From contig CANMWT010000005.1 in assembly GCA_947501635.1 (NCBI GenBank), positions 332,360 to 396,359 on the forward strand: a DNA stretch of 64,000 bases, in the 5' to 3' direction. How positions within the stretch are numbered: position 1 is the stretch's first letter; every line of letters begins with the position of its first letter. Made by a program: the position numbers and the translations under genes. The notes beneath the pieces are model-generated. The model ran no database searches, was not told where the DNA came from, and saw only the letters and a program-made list of their open reading frames with translations. Positions 54,181 to 63,201 of the stretch are shown here, in pieces. This DNA comes from an uncultured Roseobacter sp. (GTDB lineage Bacteria > Pseudomonadota > Alphaproteobacteria > Rhodobacterales > Rhodobacteraceae).

Positions 54181-55071
54181 ATGAAACTGGCTATACTTGG
54201 CGCAGGCGCAGGTGGCGGCTTGCCGCAATGGAATTGCGGGTGCGCAAATTGTCTCGATGCGCGCGCAGGTAAAATTGCCTCAATGACGCAATCTTCTGTT
54301 GCAGTGTCCGCCGACGGGGAACGGTGGGTTGTATTGAACGCGTCTCCGGACATTGCAGCACAGTTACAACGCACAAATGCCCTGTGGCCAAAATCTCTGC
54401 GCGGCACGCCCATTGCAGCCGTTGTTCTGACCAACGGCGACATTGACCATATCGCAGGCCTTTTAACGCTGCGCGAAAAGACTCCGTTTACGGTTTTTGC
54501 AACCCAAAGCGGCTTGGATATCCTAACGACAAACTCCGTCTTTAATGTCTTGGATTCTGAACTGGTTGAACGCAGTTTGATATCGGTTGATGAAACTTTT
54601 GAACCACTCTCGGATGTTAAGATCACGCCGTTCTCAGTGCCCGGTAAGGTCGCGTTGTTCCTTGAAGACGAGGAAGCTCTTGATCTGGAAGCTGTCGGAG
54701 ACCAAACAATCGGGCTTTTACTCGAAGTAAACGGGAAACGCGCGGCGTATGTCCCAGGGTGCGCGGCGTTACCAGATTGGTTGCTAACGCGACTTGAAGC
54801 AGTGGACTTGTTGCTGTTTGACGGTACTGTTTGGGAAAACGATGACATGGCAAAGACGGGTACTGGCCAGAAAACGGGTGCGCGCATGGGGCATATTCAA
54901 CTTAGTGGACATGACGGTAGCCTAGAACGGCTTGCTGCGGTTTCTGCTCGTAAAGTCTTTGTCCATATTAATAATACGAACCCGATTCTTCAGCCCGAAA
55001 GTGGTGAGCGCGCGCAGGTAGAAAGTGCTGGCTGGGAAATTGCTTATGACGGGATGGAGATAGAGCTGTGA
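54181..55071 (+). CDS. pqqB: PQQ biosynthesis protein PqqB
   Basis: PqqB is a metallo-beta-lactamase-fold protein that acts in PQQ maturation (proposed hydroxylation of the cross-linked tyrosine). The 296-residue protein has GAGAGGGLPQWNCGCANC, VLTNGDIDHIAGLLTL (the altered metal site, ND-ID-H) and FDGTVWENDDM with MGHIQLSGHDGS. It begins after GGAGGTGCTGCGAA. Its stop overlaps the pqqC GTG. Confidence 0.95.
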   Translation: MKLAILGAGAGGGLPQWNCGCANCLDARAGKIASMTQSSVAVSADGERWVVLNASPDIAAQLQRTNALWPKSLRGTPIAAVVLTNGDIDHIAGLLTLREKTPFTVFATQSGLDILTTNSVFNVLDSELVERSLISVDETFEPLSDVKITPFSVPGKVALFLEDEEALDLEAVGDQTIGLLLEVNGKRAAYVPGCAALPDWLLTRLEAVDLLLFDGTVWENDDMAKTGTGQKTGARMGHIQLSGHDGSLERLAAVSARKVFVHINNTNPILQPESGERAQVESAGWEIAYDGMEIEL

Positions 55072-55814
55072 ATCAGATGACATCGGACCGAGAAACCTTC
55101 GAGGCCCGTCTGCACAAGATCGGTGACGAACGGTACCATGATAAACACCCGTTTCATCATCTGTTACACTCTGGCGGTTGTACGCCTGACCAAGTACGCG
55201 CATGGGTGATCAACAGGTATTATTATCAGTCACGCATTCCGATGAAGGATGCGGCATTTCTTTCGCGCGTGACCGACCCTGCGCTGCGTCGGAGCTGGCG
55301 GCGCCGCATTGAAGACCATGATGGCACTGAGGAAGGCACGGGCGGAATTCATCGCTGGCTCAAACTCGCGGAGGGCGTCGGTCTTGACCCGGACTACGTG
55401 TCATCGGCGCGCGGTGTGTTGCCGGCAACCCGTTTTGCAGTGGATGCGTATGTTCGTTTTGTGCGTGACGAGCCGATGCTTCCCGCTGTCGCGTCTTCCC
55501 TCACAGAGCTCTTTGCGCCCAAAATCCACAAAGACCGGATCGCAGGCCTTCTACAACACTATGACTTCGCCAACCCTGATACAATTTCCTACTTTCAGCA
55601 TCGTCTGTCAGAGGCGCCAAAGGACGTGGCCTTCGGGTTGGGGTGGGTTCTTGAACATGCTGTAACCAAAGCGGATCAGGATGCGGCAGCTAACGCGCTG
55701 ATATTCAAGACTGAGGTTCTTTGGGCGCAGTTGGATGCACTCTACGCGGCCTACGTATCTCCTGCGCGTATCCCGCCCGGTGCGTGGCAGCCTGGGGAGG
55801 GACTTTTGCAATGA
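55068..55814 (+). CDS. pqqC: PQQ synthase PqqC
   Basis: PqqC is the cofactorless oxidase that closes the ring and completes PQQ. The 248-residue all-helical protein has YHDKHPFHHLLHSGGCTPDQVRAWVINRYYYQSRIPMKDA, RRRIEDHDGTEE and a conserved histidine/arginine set. The GTG start overlaps the pqqB stop (GTGA), so translation is coupled. It is followed by pqqD, again with an ATGA overlap. Confidence 0.96.
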   Translation: MNQMTSDRETFEARLHKIGDERYHDKHPFHHLLHSGGCTPDQVRAWVINRYYYQSRIPMKDAAFLSRVTDPALRRSWRRRIEDHDGTEEGTGGIHRWLKLAEGVGLDPDYVSSARGVLPATRFAVDAYVRFVRDEPMLPAVASSLTELFAPKIHKDRIAGLLQHYDFANPDTISYFQHRLSEAPKDVAFGLGWVLEHAVTKADQDAAANALIFKTEVLWAQLDALYAAYVSPARIPPGAWQPGEGLLQ

Positions 55815-56089
55815 ACGACTTGAGTGTACCGGTTTTACCGCGTGGCGTTCGCAGGCATTTCGACAAGGTGCGTGGTGTTCCCGTTTTACTGGGGCCAGAA
55901 CGTGTTTTGATGTTGGATGAAATCGGATGCGCTATTCTAGATCATGTTGACGGCGTTTCCACCATTGATGAAATTTCAACAAAGCTTGCTGATATCTACG
56001 CGGCTCCAAAAGAAGATGTATCAACGGATGTCTCGGACTTTCTGACAGACCTTGGCAACAAGAAGTTACTGGACGCGACCCATGGTTAA
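55811..56089 (+). CDS. pqqD: PQQ biosynthesis chaperone PqqD
   Basis: PqqD is the peptide chaperone that holds PqqA and delivers it to PqqE. The 92-residue protein fits: LPRGVRRHFDKVRGVPVLLGPERVLMLDEIGCAILDHVDGVSTIDEI, the RRE winged fold, then DFLTDLGNKKLL. The start is the ATG overlapping pqqC; the ORF track starts 30 codons upstream in another gene. It overlaps pqqE by eight bases. Confidence 0.94.
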   Translation: MNDLSVPVLPRGVRRHFDKVRGVPVLLGPERVLMLDEIGCAILDHVDGVSTIDEISTKLADIYAAPKEDVSTDVSDFLTDLGNKKLLDATHG

Positions 56090-57161
56090 TCCACCGTTGG
56101 CGATGCTTGCCGAACTCACGCACCGTTGTCCACTATCTTGTCCTTATTGTTCGAACCCACAGGAACTGACCCAGAAAGACCGCGAACTGACGACGGCGGA
56201 GTGGACAGATATCTTTGCGCAGGCGGCAGATTTGGGTGTTTTGCAACTCCATTTGTCAGGTGGTGAACCTGCATCCCGCACGGATATTGTTGAACTTACT
56301 TCAGCCGCGCAGAAAGCTGGCCTCTACACCAATCTAATCACGTCCGGTATTGGATTGACGCGCCGCAGGCTTGAAGCCTTACAAGATGTGGGCCTTGACC
56401 ACATTCAACTTTCTGTTCAAGGGGTTACTGCGCAAATTGCAGACCGCATCGGCGGCTACAAAGGCGGTTTTGAGCGCAAGATGCATGTCGCAGATCACAT
56501 CGCCGAAATGGGTTTTCCATTGACGTTAAACGCTGTGATGCATCGGGAGAACCTCGATGATCTGCCTGCGACGATTGAAATGGCGCTGCGTCTTGGCGCG
56601 CGCCGTATTGAGGTCGCTTGTGTCCAATTTCAAGGCTGGGCACTTCAAAATAGGTCCGCTTTGCAGCCATCGCGGGATCAGGTCATTGCTGCGAAAAAAA
56701 CTGTGCGGGATGCGCGTATGCGCTTTGAGGGAGAAATGGTGATCGACTTTGTACCGCCCGACTACTACTCGGATTTTCCCAAGGCATGTATGAACGGTTG
56801 GGGCTCAACAGGCGTTAATATTACGCCAGACGGTACAGTATTGCCGTGTCACGCGGCAGAGACGATCCCAGGGCTCCATTTTGAGAGGGTAACGGATAAA
56901 CCTCTAAAAGAGATTTGGTATGATGGCGAGGCATTCAACGCCTACCGCGGCACAGACTGGATGCCCGAACTCTGCCAGTCCTGCGAGCGCCGTGACATAG
57001 ATTTTGGTGGATGCCGTTGCCAAGCTATGGCGGTGCTGAACAACGCTTCGGCAACCGATCCAGTGTGCACTAAATCTCCGGGTCGCGCCGTGCTTGATGC
57101 CTTGCTGGAACAAGAGGTGCAGCCCGAAATTATGCCGGAACTGGTCTACCGAAAGTTGTGA
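56082..57161 (+). CDS. pqqE: PQQ biosynthesis radical SAM enzyme PqqE
   Basis: PqqE makes the Glu-Tyr carbon-carbon bond in PqqA. The 359-residue protein has the radical SAM site CPLSCPYC (near residue 19), LSGGEPASRTDI, and a C-terminal SPASM region with LPCHAAETIPGL, CQSCERRDIDFGGCRCQAMAV. All five genes pqqABCDE are present, but no pqqF/G protease is seen in the window. The start MVNPPLAML overlaps pqqD. Confidence 0.96.
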   Translation: MVNPPLAMLAELTHRCPLSCPYCSNPQELTQKDRELTTAEWTDIFAQAADLGVLQLHLSGGEPASRTDIVELTSAAQKAGLYTNLITSGIGLTRRRLEALQDVGLDHIQLSVQGVTAQIADRIGGYKGGFERKMHVADHIAEMGFPLTLNAVMHRENLDDLPATIEMALRLGARRIEVACVQFQGWALQNRSALQPSRDQVIAAKKTVRDARMRFEGEMVIDFVPPDYYSDFPKACMNGWGSTGVNITPDGTVLPCHAAETIPGLHFERVTDKPLKEIWYDGEAFNAYRGTDWMPELCQSCERRDIDFGGCRCQAMAVLNNASATDPVCTKSPGRAVLDALLEQEVQPEIMPELVYRKL

Positions 57162-57306
57162 TCGGCGTGTGATAGCTGCACCGGCGCGGCCTTCGGCCTG
57201 AGCTGTCACTGGCAATCAATTATGGTGCCTTAGTCATAGATCCAAAGCGAACCCGCGCGCGAAGTTTCGCAGACGCCTTCTGGAAAACTAAAAGGCATCT
57301 GTACTG

Positions 57307-57885
57307 CTACTGAACCGGCTTGATCTCAAGCTCTATTTGAGCGAACCAATCGGCTACAGCACGTATCTGTTCATCTGTCATATCAGCAGCGATTTCAGAC
57401 ATAATTTCGTGGTTACGTTTACCAATACGGTACGCTTTCAGTTGTGTGTCAATGTAGATATTCACCTCGCCTGCAAGGTTTGGAGCGTCCAGCAAAACGG
57501 AAATCCCATTCGCACCGTGACACGACACGCAGGTTTGGGGCGCATCATCTTCGGTAACGCCCTCTGGAAGCGTCGCCGTTACGGTGTGTGCAGCGTACCA
57601 CGATGACACATCAGAAATCTGCTGGGCCGACAAACTAGCCGTCACCACGGACATCATTTCATGTTCACGTGCGCCTGTCTTGAAGGCCATCAACTGGTTT
57701 TCAAGGTACTCTTTAGGTTCGCCACCAATATGCGGTGCAATCGGGATTTGAGCGTATCCATCAATTCCGTGACATGTCCGGCACATGTTAGCGATCTTAC
57801 GACCGGCTTCAGCGTCATCCGCAAACACAGGCGGTGTCCCGGCGAGCATAAGCCCGCCGAGAAACGTTATTGCTACTTTCCGCAT
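57307..57885 (-). CDS. Di-heme cytochrome c (c4-like)
   Basis: The 192-residue protein has a signal peptide (FLGGLMLAGTPPVFA) and two class I haem domains: CRTCH with HEMMSVV as Met ligand, and CVSCH with HEIMSEI. This is the cytochrome c4 arrangement. It begins within the stop of the dehydrogenase gene (TAATG), so it is translationally coupled to it and is the likely periplasmic electron acceptor for that enzyme. Confidence 0.9.
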   Translation of the reverse strand: MRKVAITFLGGLMLAGTPPVFADDAEAGRKIANMCRTCHGIDGYAQIPIAPHIGGEPKEYLENQLMAFKTGAREHEMMSVVTASLSAQQISDVSSWYAAHTVTATLPEGVTEDDAPQTCVSCHGANGISVLLDAPNLAGEVNIYIDTQLKAYRIGKRNHEIMSEIAADMTDEQIRAVADWFAQIELEIKPVQ

Positions 57886-59150
57886 TATTCAGCGGGTTTC
57901 GGGTTATACGCGATGCGCCAAATTGCTCCCGCGAAATCGTCAGAAACGAGCATTGATCCATCTTTCAGGAACGCAATGTCCATCGGACGCCCACGGTACT
58001 CGCCGGTTTCCTCGTTCAACCAACCGTCAGCAAAGACCTGTGCGCCGATGGCGTCACCTGTTTCAGGGTCAAGCGCTGTATACATAACCCGAGCGCCCAC
58101 TGGCGTGGTCCGGTTCCAAGAACCGTGCTGCGCCCAGAAGATCCCGCCTTGGTACTCATCGGGAAAGCTTGACCCTTTGTAGAAGCTCATTCCCAAGTCA
58201 GCTGCGTGCGCAGTCAACTCAAGCTGGGGCTCAGTGAAGACAACGCCTTCAGGACGCGGGAAATCACTCTCAGAGACGATCTCTACTCTGGAGTTTGTCC
58301 ATGGGAAACCAAAATGCTCTCCTGCGACAGTCTGCCGGTTCAGCTCTCCTGGTGGGATGTCATCCCCCATGCCGTCAACTTGGTTGTCTGTCCACCAAAG
58401 CTCACCAGTTGCCGGGTTGAAATCCTGACCAACCGAGTTGCGTACACCGCGAGTGTAGACTTCACGACCCGATCCGTCAGTGTTCATGCGGATGATGCCG
58501 CCGATACCGATTTTGTCGTACATTTCGATCTTGTCAAGCGGCTGCACATTGTGGGGCTGACCTAGCGAGATATAAATCTTGCCGTCAGGGCCAATGTCGC
58601 AAACGCGGGCGGTATGGTTAAAGCTTTCTTCCTCTGGCGGTACCAACTCACCTTGAGGCACGACAATCGCGACCGCAGGGTCTGGTCCCTCAAAGAAAAA
58701 TTCCGCCGCAGGGAAGTTCAACACGCGATTGCGTTCCGCGATGAACAGAAAACCGTCGGGCGAGAAGCAAGGACCATTCGGAATGTCGAAAGTAATCGAT
58801 GGCGCAAAATCCTTTACTTCATCGGCGACGCGGTTGCGGTCACGATCGACGATCGACCAGACTTTATCCTTACGCGTGCCTGCAAATACGACAGTACCTT
58901 GCGGTGCCACGGCCATGGAACGTGCGTCAGGCACAACCGCGTACAGGCTAACCTCGAAACCATCAGGTACATTGATGTTCGGAATGATCGCATTAAGCGC
59001 TTCGGCCCGTTCCCCTCCCTGATCAATGAACGTGAAGGTTGCGTCCGTTTTCTGCATGTTGCCGAGTTTATCCATGTTGTCCTGAGCCACCGCAGAAGTA
59101 GCCAAAACAGTGCTCGCGAGGAGCCCCGCATACAATCGTCCGTTAATCAT
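57885..59150 (-). CDS. Periplasmic quinoprotein, sorbosone/aldose dehydrogenase family
   Basis: The 421-residue protein has a signal peptide (RLYAGLLASTVLATSAVA) and a six-bladed propeller of the glucose/sorbosone dehydrogenase type: VPDGFEVSLYAVVPDARSMAVAPQGTVVFAGTR, FAPSITFDIPNGPCFSPDGFLFIAERNRVL, NHTARVCDIGPDGKIYISLGQPHN, YTRGVRNSVGQDFNPATGELWWTDNQVDGM and PMDIAFLKDGSMLVSDDFAGAIWRIAY. These enzymes use PQQ with calcium. The substrate may be an aldose or an aldehyde. Its own promoter, with a TTGACA -35 box, probably lies in the 515-base gap upstream. The PQQ genes lie beyond the cytochrome gene on the opposite strand. Confidence 0.88.
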   Translation of the reverse strand: MINGRLYAGLLASTVLATSAVAQDNMDKLGNMQKTDATFTFIDQGGERAEALNAIIPNINVPDGFEVSLYAVVPDARSMAVAPQGTVVFAGTRKDKVWSIVDRDRNRVADEVKDFAPSITFDIPNGPCFSPDGFLFIAERNRVLNFPAAEFFFEGPDPAVAIVVPQGELVPPEEESFNHTARVCDIGPDGKIYISLGQPHNVQPLDKIEMYDKIGIGGIIRMNTDGSGREVYTRGVRNSVGQDFNPATGELWWTDNQVDGMGDDIPPGELNRQTVAGEHFGFPWTNSRVEIVSESDFPRPEGVVFTEPQLELTAHAADLGMSFYKGSSFPDEYQGGIFWAQHGSWNRTTPVGARVMYTALDPETGDAIGAQVFADGWLNEETGEYRGRPMDIAFLKDGSMLVSDDFAGAIWRIAYNPKPAE

Positions 59151-59665
59151 TTTTTCCTCCCAGTTGATTTAGTAAACAGGTGCAGGCCGCGCGGCCCATA
59201 CATGTTCGCCAAGACACACAGTACGCTTTAAACACATGAAGTTGTCAATGTTATTGGATGATGAATTTGCGACCAAACCTGTTAGGCAATTTTTGGATGG
59301 GCCGTTTTCCAAACTCAACCGATGCCTTATCGACCTTCATTTTAACACAATTCCAGCCAGGCTCACATGCGCTCTAATTTTGCTATGCAAAAAATGATGG
59401 ATGACAAATATTCAGAAATGTTCGGGGCGCATAGTCTGAAGCTTCACTTGATTCCGATGGCCAGTGATCATTTTGCCCTGCCTATTCCGGCATGCATCTC
59501 TGCTTTGCACTGTATGCTTACTCTTGGAGTTGCTGCAGCTTCGTACATTGGCGCAAACAAAAAAACATGCGATAACGTATGGTCAAAAAAGAATCCGCTT
59601 TGAAGAAAATCAAAAGTGCGCGATGGTGCGTGTGGTGTAATTTCTAAAGATTTAAGGAGCTCGTA
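59151..59665. other. Divergent control region between two dehydrogenase units
   Basis: The 515 bases contain no convincing gene: two small ORFs (59367-59603 plus, 59468-59671 minus) overlap each other and lack family features. A TTGACA box on the minus strand (59243-59248) lies about 93 bases upstream of the left dehydrogenase start, but its -10 box is weak. The right cytochrome c has AAGGAG before its TTG. The gap probably holds both promoters. Confidence 0.5.
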
Positions 59666-59980
59666 TTGCACAGACTTTCCAGTGCCGCAGTATTTTTTGT
59701 CGCGTTAATCGTACCCGTGTATGGGTTCGGCGCCGACAAGGAATTAGGTGAAACCAGATATTACGAGTCTTGCGTAAACTGTCACGGACAAGCCGGGAAA
59801 GGAGCGTCCAGTTATCCAAAAATAGCTGGCAATGAATCGTCGTACACGATCGAAAAACTAAGAGCGTACAGAGAAGGCATTAAACAAGGCCCAAATTCGT
59901 CTCTTATGTTCATGTTCGCCAAGCCGTTATCAGATGAGGAAATCGCTAACCTAGCCGCGTATCTGGAGGACGCAATTTAG
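59666..59980 (+). CDS. Mono-heme cytochrome c
   Basis: The 104-residue protein has a signal peptide (SAAVFFVALIVPVYGFGA), one CVNCH haem site (near residue 36) and a Met ligand in LMFMFAKPLSDEEIANLAAYL. It starts at TTG with AAGGAG eight bases before. The short class I cytochrome is 31 bases upstream of the second dehydrogenase on the same strand, and is probably its electron acceptor. Confidence 0.88.
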   Translation: MHRLSSAAVFFVALIVPVYGFGADKELGETRYYESCVNCHGQAGKGASSYPKIAGNESSYTIEKLRAYREGIKQGPNSSLMFMFAKPLSDEEIANLAAYLEDAI

Positions 59981-60011
59981 AAATAGCATCAATCTGCTAA
60001 GGGAGGAAAAA

Positions 60012-61334
60012 ATGAAAACACTCAATCGTAAAGTCTACACCGGGGTTACAATAGGTGCCTTGGTTCTGGGACTACCGCTTGCTGCTCAGGCGGATGGCCA
60101 CCAGGGCATGGACGTACCGAAGATCACACCGACTAAAGTCTTGGAAGGTCTTGAGAATCCTTGGGACATGGCGTTTTTGCCAGATGGTACAATGTTCTAC
60201 ACCGAAAAATGCAAAGGTCTGTCAGTAAGAACCACCGATGGCACCGTAAATGCATTGTACGGAATGAAGGACAGTTCGGGCTACGCAGACAGTGCCGACG
60301 ACCTGTTTTGCGAGGGTCAAGCCGGCATGCTTGGCGTGGTCGCGGACCGGAACTTTGCAGAGAACAGAACGATCGCTGTCTATTCGTCATCAAGCAAGTA
60401 TTTCGGCGATGGCTGTGAAACGAACTTCGGAAAATGCGATGGCAACATCGTGATGACTTTCACTGTCAGCGATGACCTTTCCAGCGTTTCCGATCGAACC
60501 GATATCGTAACGGACATCCAATACAAGCCGCTGGCATCAGATCAGCCGTTTGGCGGACCTGGTGCACACAACGGTGGTCGCATCCGGATTGGGCCCGGAG
60601 GCTACCTGTGGGTCGCAGGTGGTGACCGCCACCGCGGCATCTGCCCTCAGGACGGTACATTGCTGTGCGGAAAAGTTCTGCGGATCGATATGGACGGGAA
60701 TGCCCATCCGGAAAACAATCCACCCGAGGGCTTTGACAAGCGGATTTACACTTACGGACACAGAAACGTCCAAGGAATCGATTTCCGCCCCAGCGATGGC
60801 AAAGCGTTCACAGCAGAACATGGCCCCTGGCACAACGATGAGATAACCGCTCTCGTGAATGGTGGCAATGCCGGTTGGGACCCTGCGCAGAATACCGCGG
60901 GACGAGGCGAATGCCCGGATGAGTACTGTGGTTACGAGCCAAACCAGATGGATGGAATGGATCCTGCTGTCCGTGCTGCATACACCCCGATGAGCGACAC
61001 GCGCTTCGCTGATTTGATGCCGCCAAGCTGGAACAACAACGGTTTCTCGCAAGGCACCGGTTCTGCCGCTTTCCTGAAAGGAAGCAACTGGGGCATCTAC
61101 GAAGGCCGTTTGGCGGTTGGCATCATGGGTATCGGTTTTGGTGACACGCCAGCCGGTTCCAGGATAGACATGATTAGCCTGACGCCGGATGGTCTGGGTA
61201 TCAACGGGATCACGCGCATGCCGCTTGGGTTTTCGACGCGGTTCCGTGGCTTGGTCATGGGGCCTGATAACGCGCTTTACGTTGCGACGGATGATGGTGA
61301 CATATACCAGGTCACAGCGGAAAGCATGCAGTAA
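60012..61334 (+). CDS. PQQ-dependent aldose sugar dehydrogenase (Asd/sGDH type)
   Basis: The 440-residue protein has a signal peptide (VTIGALVLGLPLAAQA) and the soluble glucose dehydrogenase propeller: LENPWDMAFLPDGTMFYTEK, GAHNGGRIRIGPGGYLWVAGGD (catalytic His), LCGKVLRIDMDGNAHPENNP, TYGHRNVQGIDFRPSDGKAFTAEHGPWHNDEI and FSTRFRGLVMGPDNALYVATDDGDIYQV. It would oxidise aldoses to lactones with PQQ and Ca2+ and pass electrons to the cytochrome upstream. A GGGAGG site precedes the ATG. Extra Cys pairs (CKG, CEGQ, CETNFGKC, CPQD, CGK, CPDEYC) suggest stabilising disulfides. Confidence 0.9.
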   Translation: MKTLNRKVYTGVTIGALVLGLPLAAQADGHQGMDVPKITPTKVLEGLENPWDMAFLPDGTMFYTEKCKGLSVRTTDGTVNALYGMKDSSGYADSADDLFCEGQAGMLGVVADRNFAENRTIAVYSSSSKYFGDGCETNFGKCDGNIVMTFTVSDDLSSVSDRTDIVTDIQYKPLASDQPFGGPGAHNGGRIRIGPGGYLWVAGGDRHRGICPQDGTLLCGKVLRIDMDGNAHPENNPPEGFDKRIYTYGHRNVQGIDFRPSDGKAFTAEHGPWHNDEITALVNGGNAGWDPAQNTAGRGECPDEYCGYEPNQMDGMDPAVRAAYTPMSDTRFADLMPPSWNNNGFSQGTGSAAFLKGSNWGIYEGRLAVGIMGIGFGDTPAGSRIDMISLTPDGLGINGITRMPLGFSTRFRGLVMGPDNALYVATDDGDIYQVTAESMQ

Positions 61335-61364
61335 GATCAAACGCTCGAGATAACTCTCGAAGGA

Positions 61365-61398
61365 AGCCCCCGCGCTACGCCAGTACCGCGGGGGCTTT
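61365..61398 (+). terminator. Intrinsic terminator after the aldose dehydrogenase
   Basis: AGCCCCCGCG-(12 nt)-CGCGGGGGCT followed by TT is a strong 10-bp stem 30 bases after the stop. The T-run is short. Confidence 0.65.
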
Positions 61399-61450
61399 AA
61401 TGTTCAAACAATCAAAGTTCTTCACCCCGAACCGTCGCTGATCAAAGGTT

Positions 61451-61861
61451 TTATTGATTACACAAAATACCGGCCAGCTGTTCGACCGTGGAACCCGCCT
61501 CAATCCGGCGCGTCGCGGATTTTGAAGTATCAGTCTTCATCGCAGCGTTTTCCCAGTTTTTGTCCGAAAAGAATGTACTTTGCAGTGTTGTTTCTGTCCT
61601 GTTGGAGCAGTTGATCTCCAAAAGGTTCGCGAAACTGAAGGCACCCATGAGGGACGTTTTATACCGGATACCGTTCCAGACATGACGCAATGTGTCAGTC
61701 TTTTCTACACGCGACGTATCGTAGAAATAGACGTCGCCGTTCGCTGCCTCAGTGTACATTACCCATTCGCTTGTTTCTGCATCGGCAGCCGATGCATTGC
61801 TCGTTGCGACAGTCGACGATGCAAAAACAATCAATACCGCTGTTAATTTGGTTCGGTTCAT
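61451..61861 (-). CDS. Surface-adhesin-E-like exported protein
   Basis: The 136-residue protein has a signal peptide (LTAVLIVFASSTVATSNASA) and a body that fits the surface-adhesin E domain: EWVMYTEAANGDVYFYDTSRVEKTDTLRHVWNGIRYKT, EINCSNRTETTLQSTFFSD and LAGILCNQ, with two Cys. The family is known from Haemophilus protein E; in other bacteria its role is unknown. It is convergent with the dehydrogenase. Confidence 0.65.
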   Translation of the reverse strand: MNRTKLTAVLIVFASSTVATSNASAADAETSEWVMYTEAANGDVYFYDTSRVEKTDTLRHVWNGIRYKTSLMGAFSFANLLEINCSNRTETTLQSTFFSDKNWENAAMKTDTSKSATRRIEAGSTVEQLAGILCNQ

Positions 61862-61940
61862 AAGGGACAGTCTTCGACAAAATCCTTAGTCTGGCCAGCA
61901 AAAAATGCGGGTGCCCGCACTTAACCCAGCCACAGTTGGG

Positions 61941-62447
61941 TCATTCCGCTTCGATGAAAACGAGAACGAACTCTGCGCCAAAGCCAGCCAAAACAGGCAG
62001 CAGAAGGCAGGACAGGTTGCGCAAGATTGCAAAACGCCACCCCATTATGGGCGCCTCATAGGTGAGCAGGCGATTCAAGGCGAAAATGGACCAGCCGGAA
62101 ATCAGGGCGACCAGTTGCGGCCACCCAGCGCCTGACTGCTGCAACACGACCGCAATCGGAAATGTGACCATGGGCCCGCCGGGAAGAAACCCACCCGCTG
62201 CGGCCGCGATGGCGATACCACGCATGCCTGTGTCTCTTCCTAACACGCCGGAGACTGCGTCCACTGGAACAAAATGGACTAGAAAGGAGGCGGCCAGCAG
62301 GGCGCAAGGCAGTCGGATCGCCAAGGCTTTGAAGGTGTTGAGCGCGTCTTTGCCGGCGGCTCTGAGCCCCGGCGTGCCGGATTGTCTGTAGACAAAAACC
62401 GACAGCACAACCGCGGTAAGCCCCAGTGTCCCAAGCGCCAGACTCAT
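61941..62447 (-). CDS. Half-size ArsP/YraQ-type permease, second of a pair
   Basis: The 168-residue membrane protein has about five hydrophobic segments and the family motif GGFLPGGPMVTFPIAVVLQ, close to the TPGGPxxxFPI repeats of the DUF318/ArsP permeases. Full-length ArsP-like permeases have two such repeats in one chain; here each repeat is its own gene. The ATG overlaps the stop of the upstream half (ATGA). The ORF track begins 35 codons earlier within that gene. The transported species is unknown. Confidence 0.72.
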   Translation of the reverse strand: MSLALGTLGLTAVVLSVFVYRQSGTPGLRAAGKDALNTFKALAIRLPCALLAASFLVHFVPVDAVSGVLGRDTGMRGIAIAAAAGGFLPGGPMVTFPIAVVLQQSGAGWPQLVALISGWSIFALNRLLTYEAPIMGWRFAILRNLSCLLLPVLAGFGAEFVLVFIEAE

Positions 62448-62977
62448 GAGCCAGGGTGATCCTTCATCTGAAACGCGCGCATCCGCGCGAGGCGGCGCGC
62501 CAGCACACCTGCCACGATTGGTAAGGGCAGGCTCACGAGAAATCGGATCCAAGCGAACTCAAATCCCATCAGGGGCAATTCCCAGACAACCAGTTTGACG
62601 AAGCCCAACAGCGCCCAAGCGGTGACGTAGGCGACCAGAGCTCCGGCTTCGGCACCCGCGGTCCATAATGCGAAAACAATGGGAAAGGACATGAATGGTC
62701 CACCTGGCGTGAGACTGCCCGCAGTGGTGGCAATGAAAAGGCCGCGCATTCCGGAATTGGCACCGAGAAGTGCCGTGATCTTGTCCTTGCTAATCAGCTG
62801 TTTTATGAGCCCGCCGATGAGCAGCCCACCTGCCAGCTGAGGCAGAATGGCCAAAAGTAGAGACATAGTTTGTACCAGCGCCTCACGCAGTGCGACGGCG
62901 CCTGTCGTAGCGTAGCAGAGCGCCCCAAGGCAGATGGCGAAGCCAATGAAAATGAAATCGGTTCCGTCAAACTTCAT
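62444..62977 (-). CDS. Half-size ArsP/YraQ-type permease, first of a pair
   Basis: The 177-residue membrane protein has hydrophobic segments FIFIGFAICLGALCYATTGAVAL, LLLAILPQLAGGLLIGGLI and AGSLTPGGPFMSFPIVFALW, with IRFLVSLPLPIVAGVLARRL near the end. The TPGGPFMSFPI motif is the same as in the partner gene. Two half-size chains probably pair to make one transporter. The family exports trivalent or methyl arsenicals in the ArsP case, but the substrate here is open. Confidence 0.74.
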   Translation of the reverse strand: MKFDGTDFIFIGFAICLGALCYATTGAVALREALVQTMSLLLAILPQLAGGLLIGGLIKQLISKDKITALLGANSGMRGLFIATTAGSLTPGGPFMSFPIVFALWTAGAEAGALVAYVTAWALLGFVKLVVWELPLMGFEFAWIRFLVSLPLPIVAGVLARRLARMRAFQMKDHPGS

Positions 62978-63201
62978 CTGTGGCCGTTTGGCATGTTTCG
63001 ATCCATCGCACTATCATAAAGCCGAAATGCAATCGCAGTGAACCGATAATGGGCGTTTCAGTTACAAGATTCTCGTACGCTGTACAGCGACCACGGGCCT
63101 GATATACTAGAAAGACGCCTTAAGAGCCCAGAGGCATCAGCGAAGCACGCGCAATGAACTTGCGGTCTTGGGGTTCATCCGCTCGGGGCACATTGGAGAG
63201 C

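Noticed and set aside
59367-59603. 78-aa ORF in the gap before cytochrome c
   Set aside because: Overlaps a minus-strand ORF, lacks a ribosome site and recognisable features; the gap is better read as a control region.
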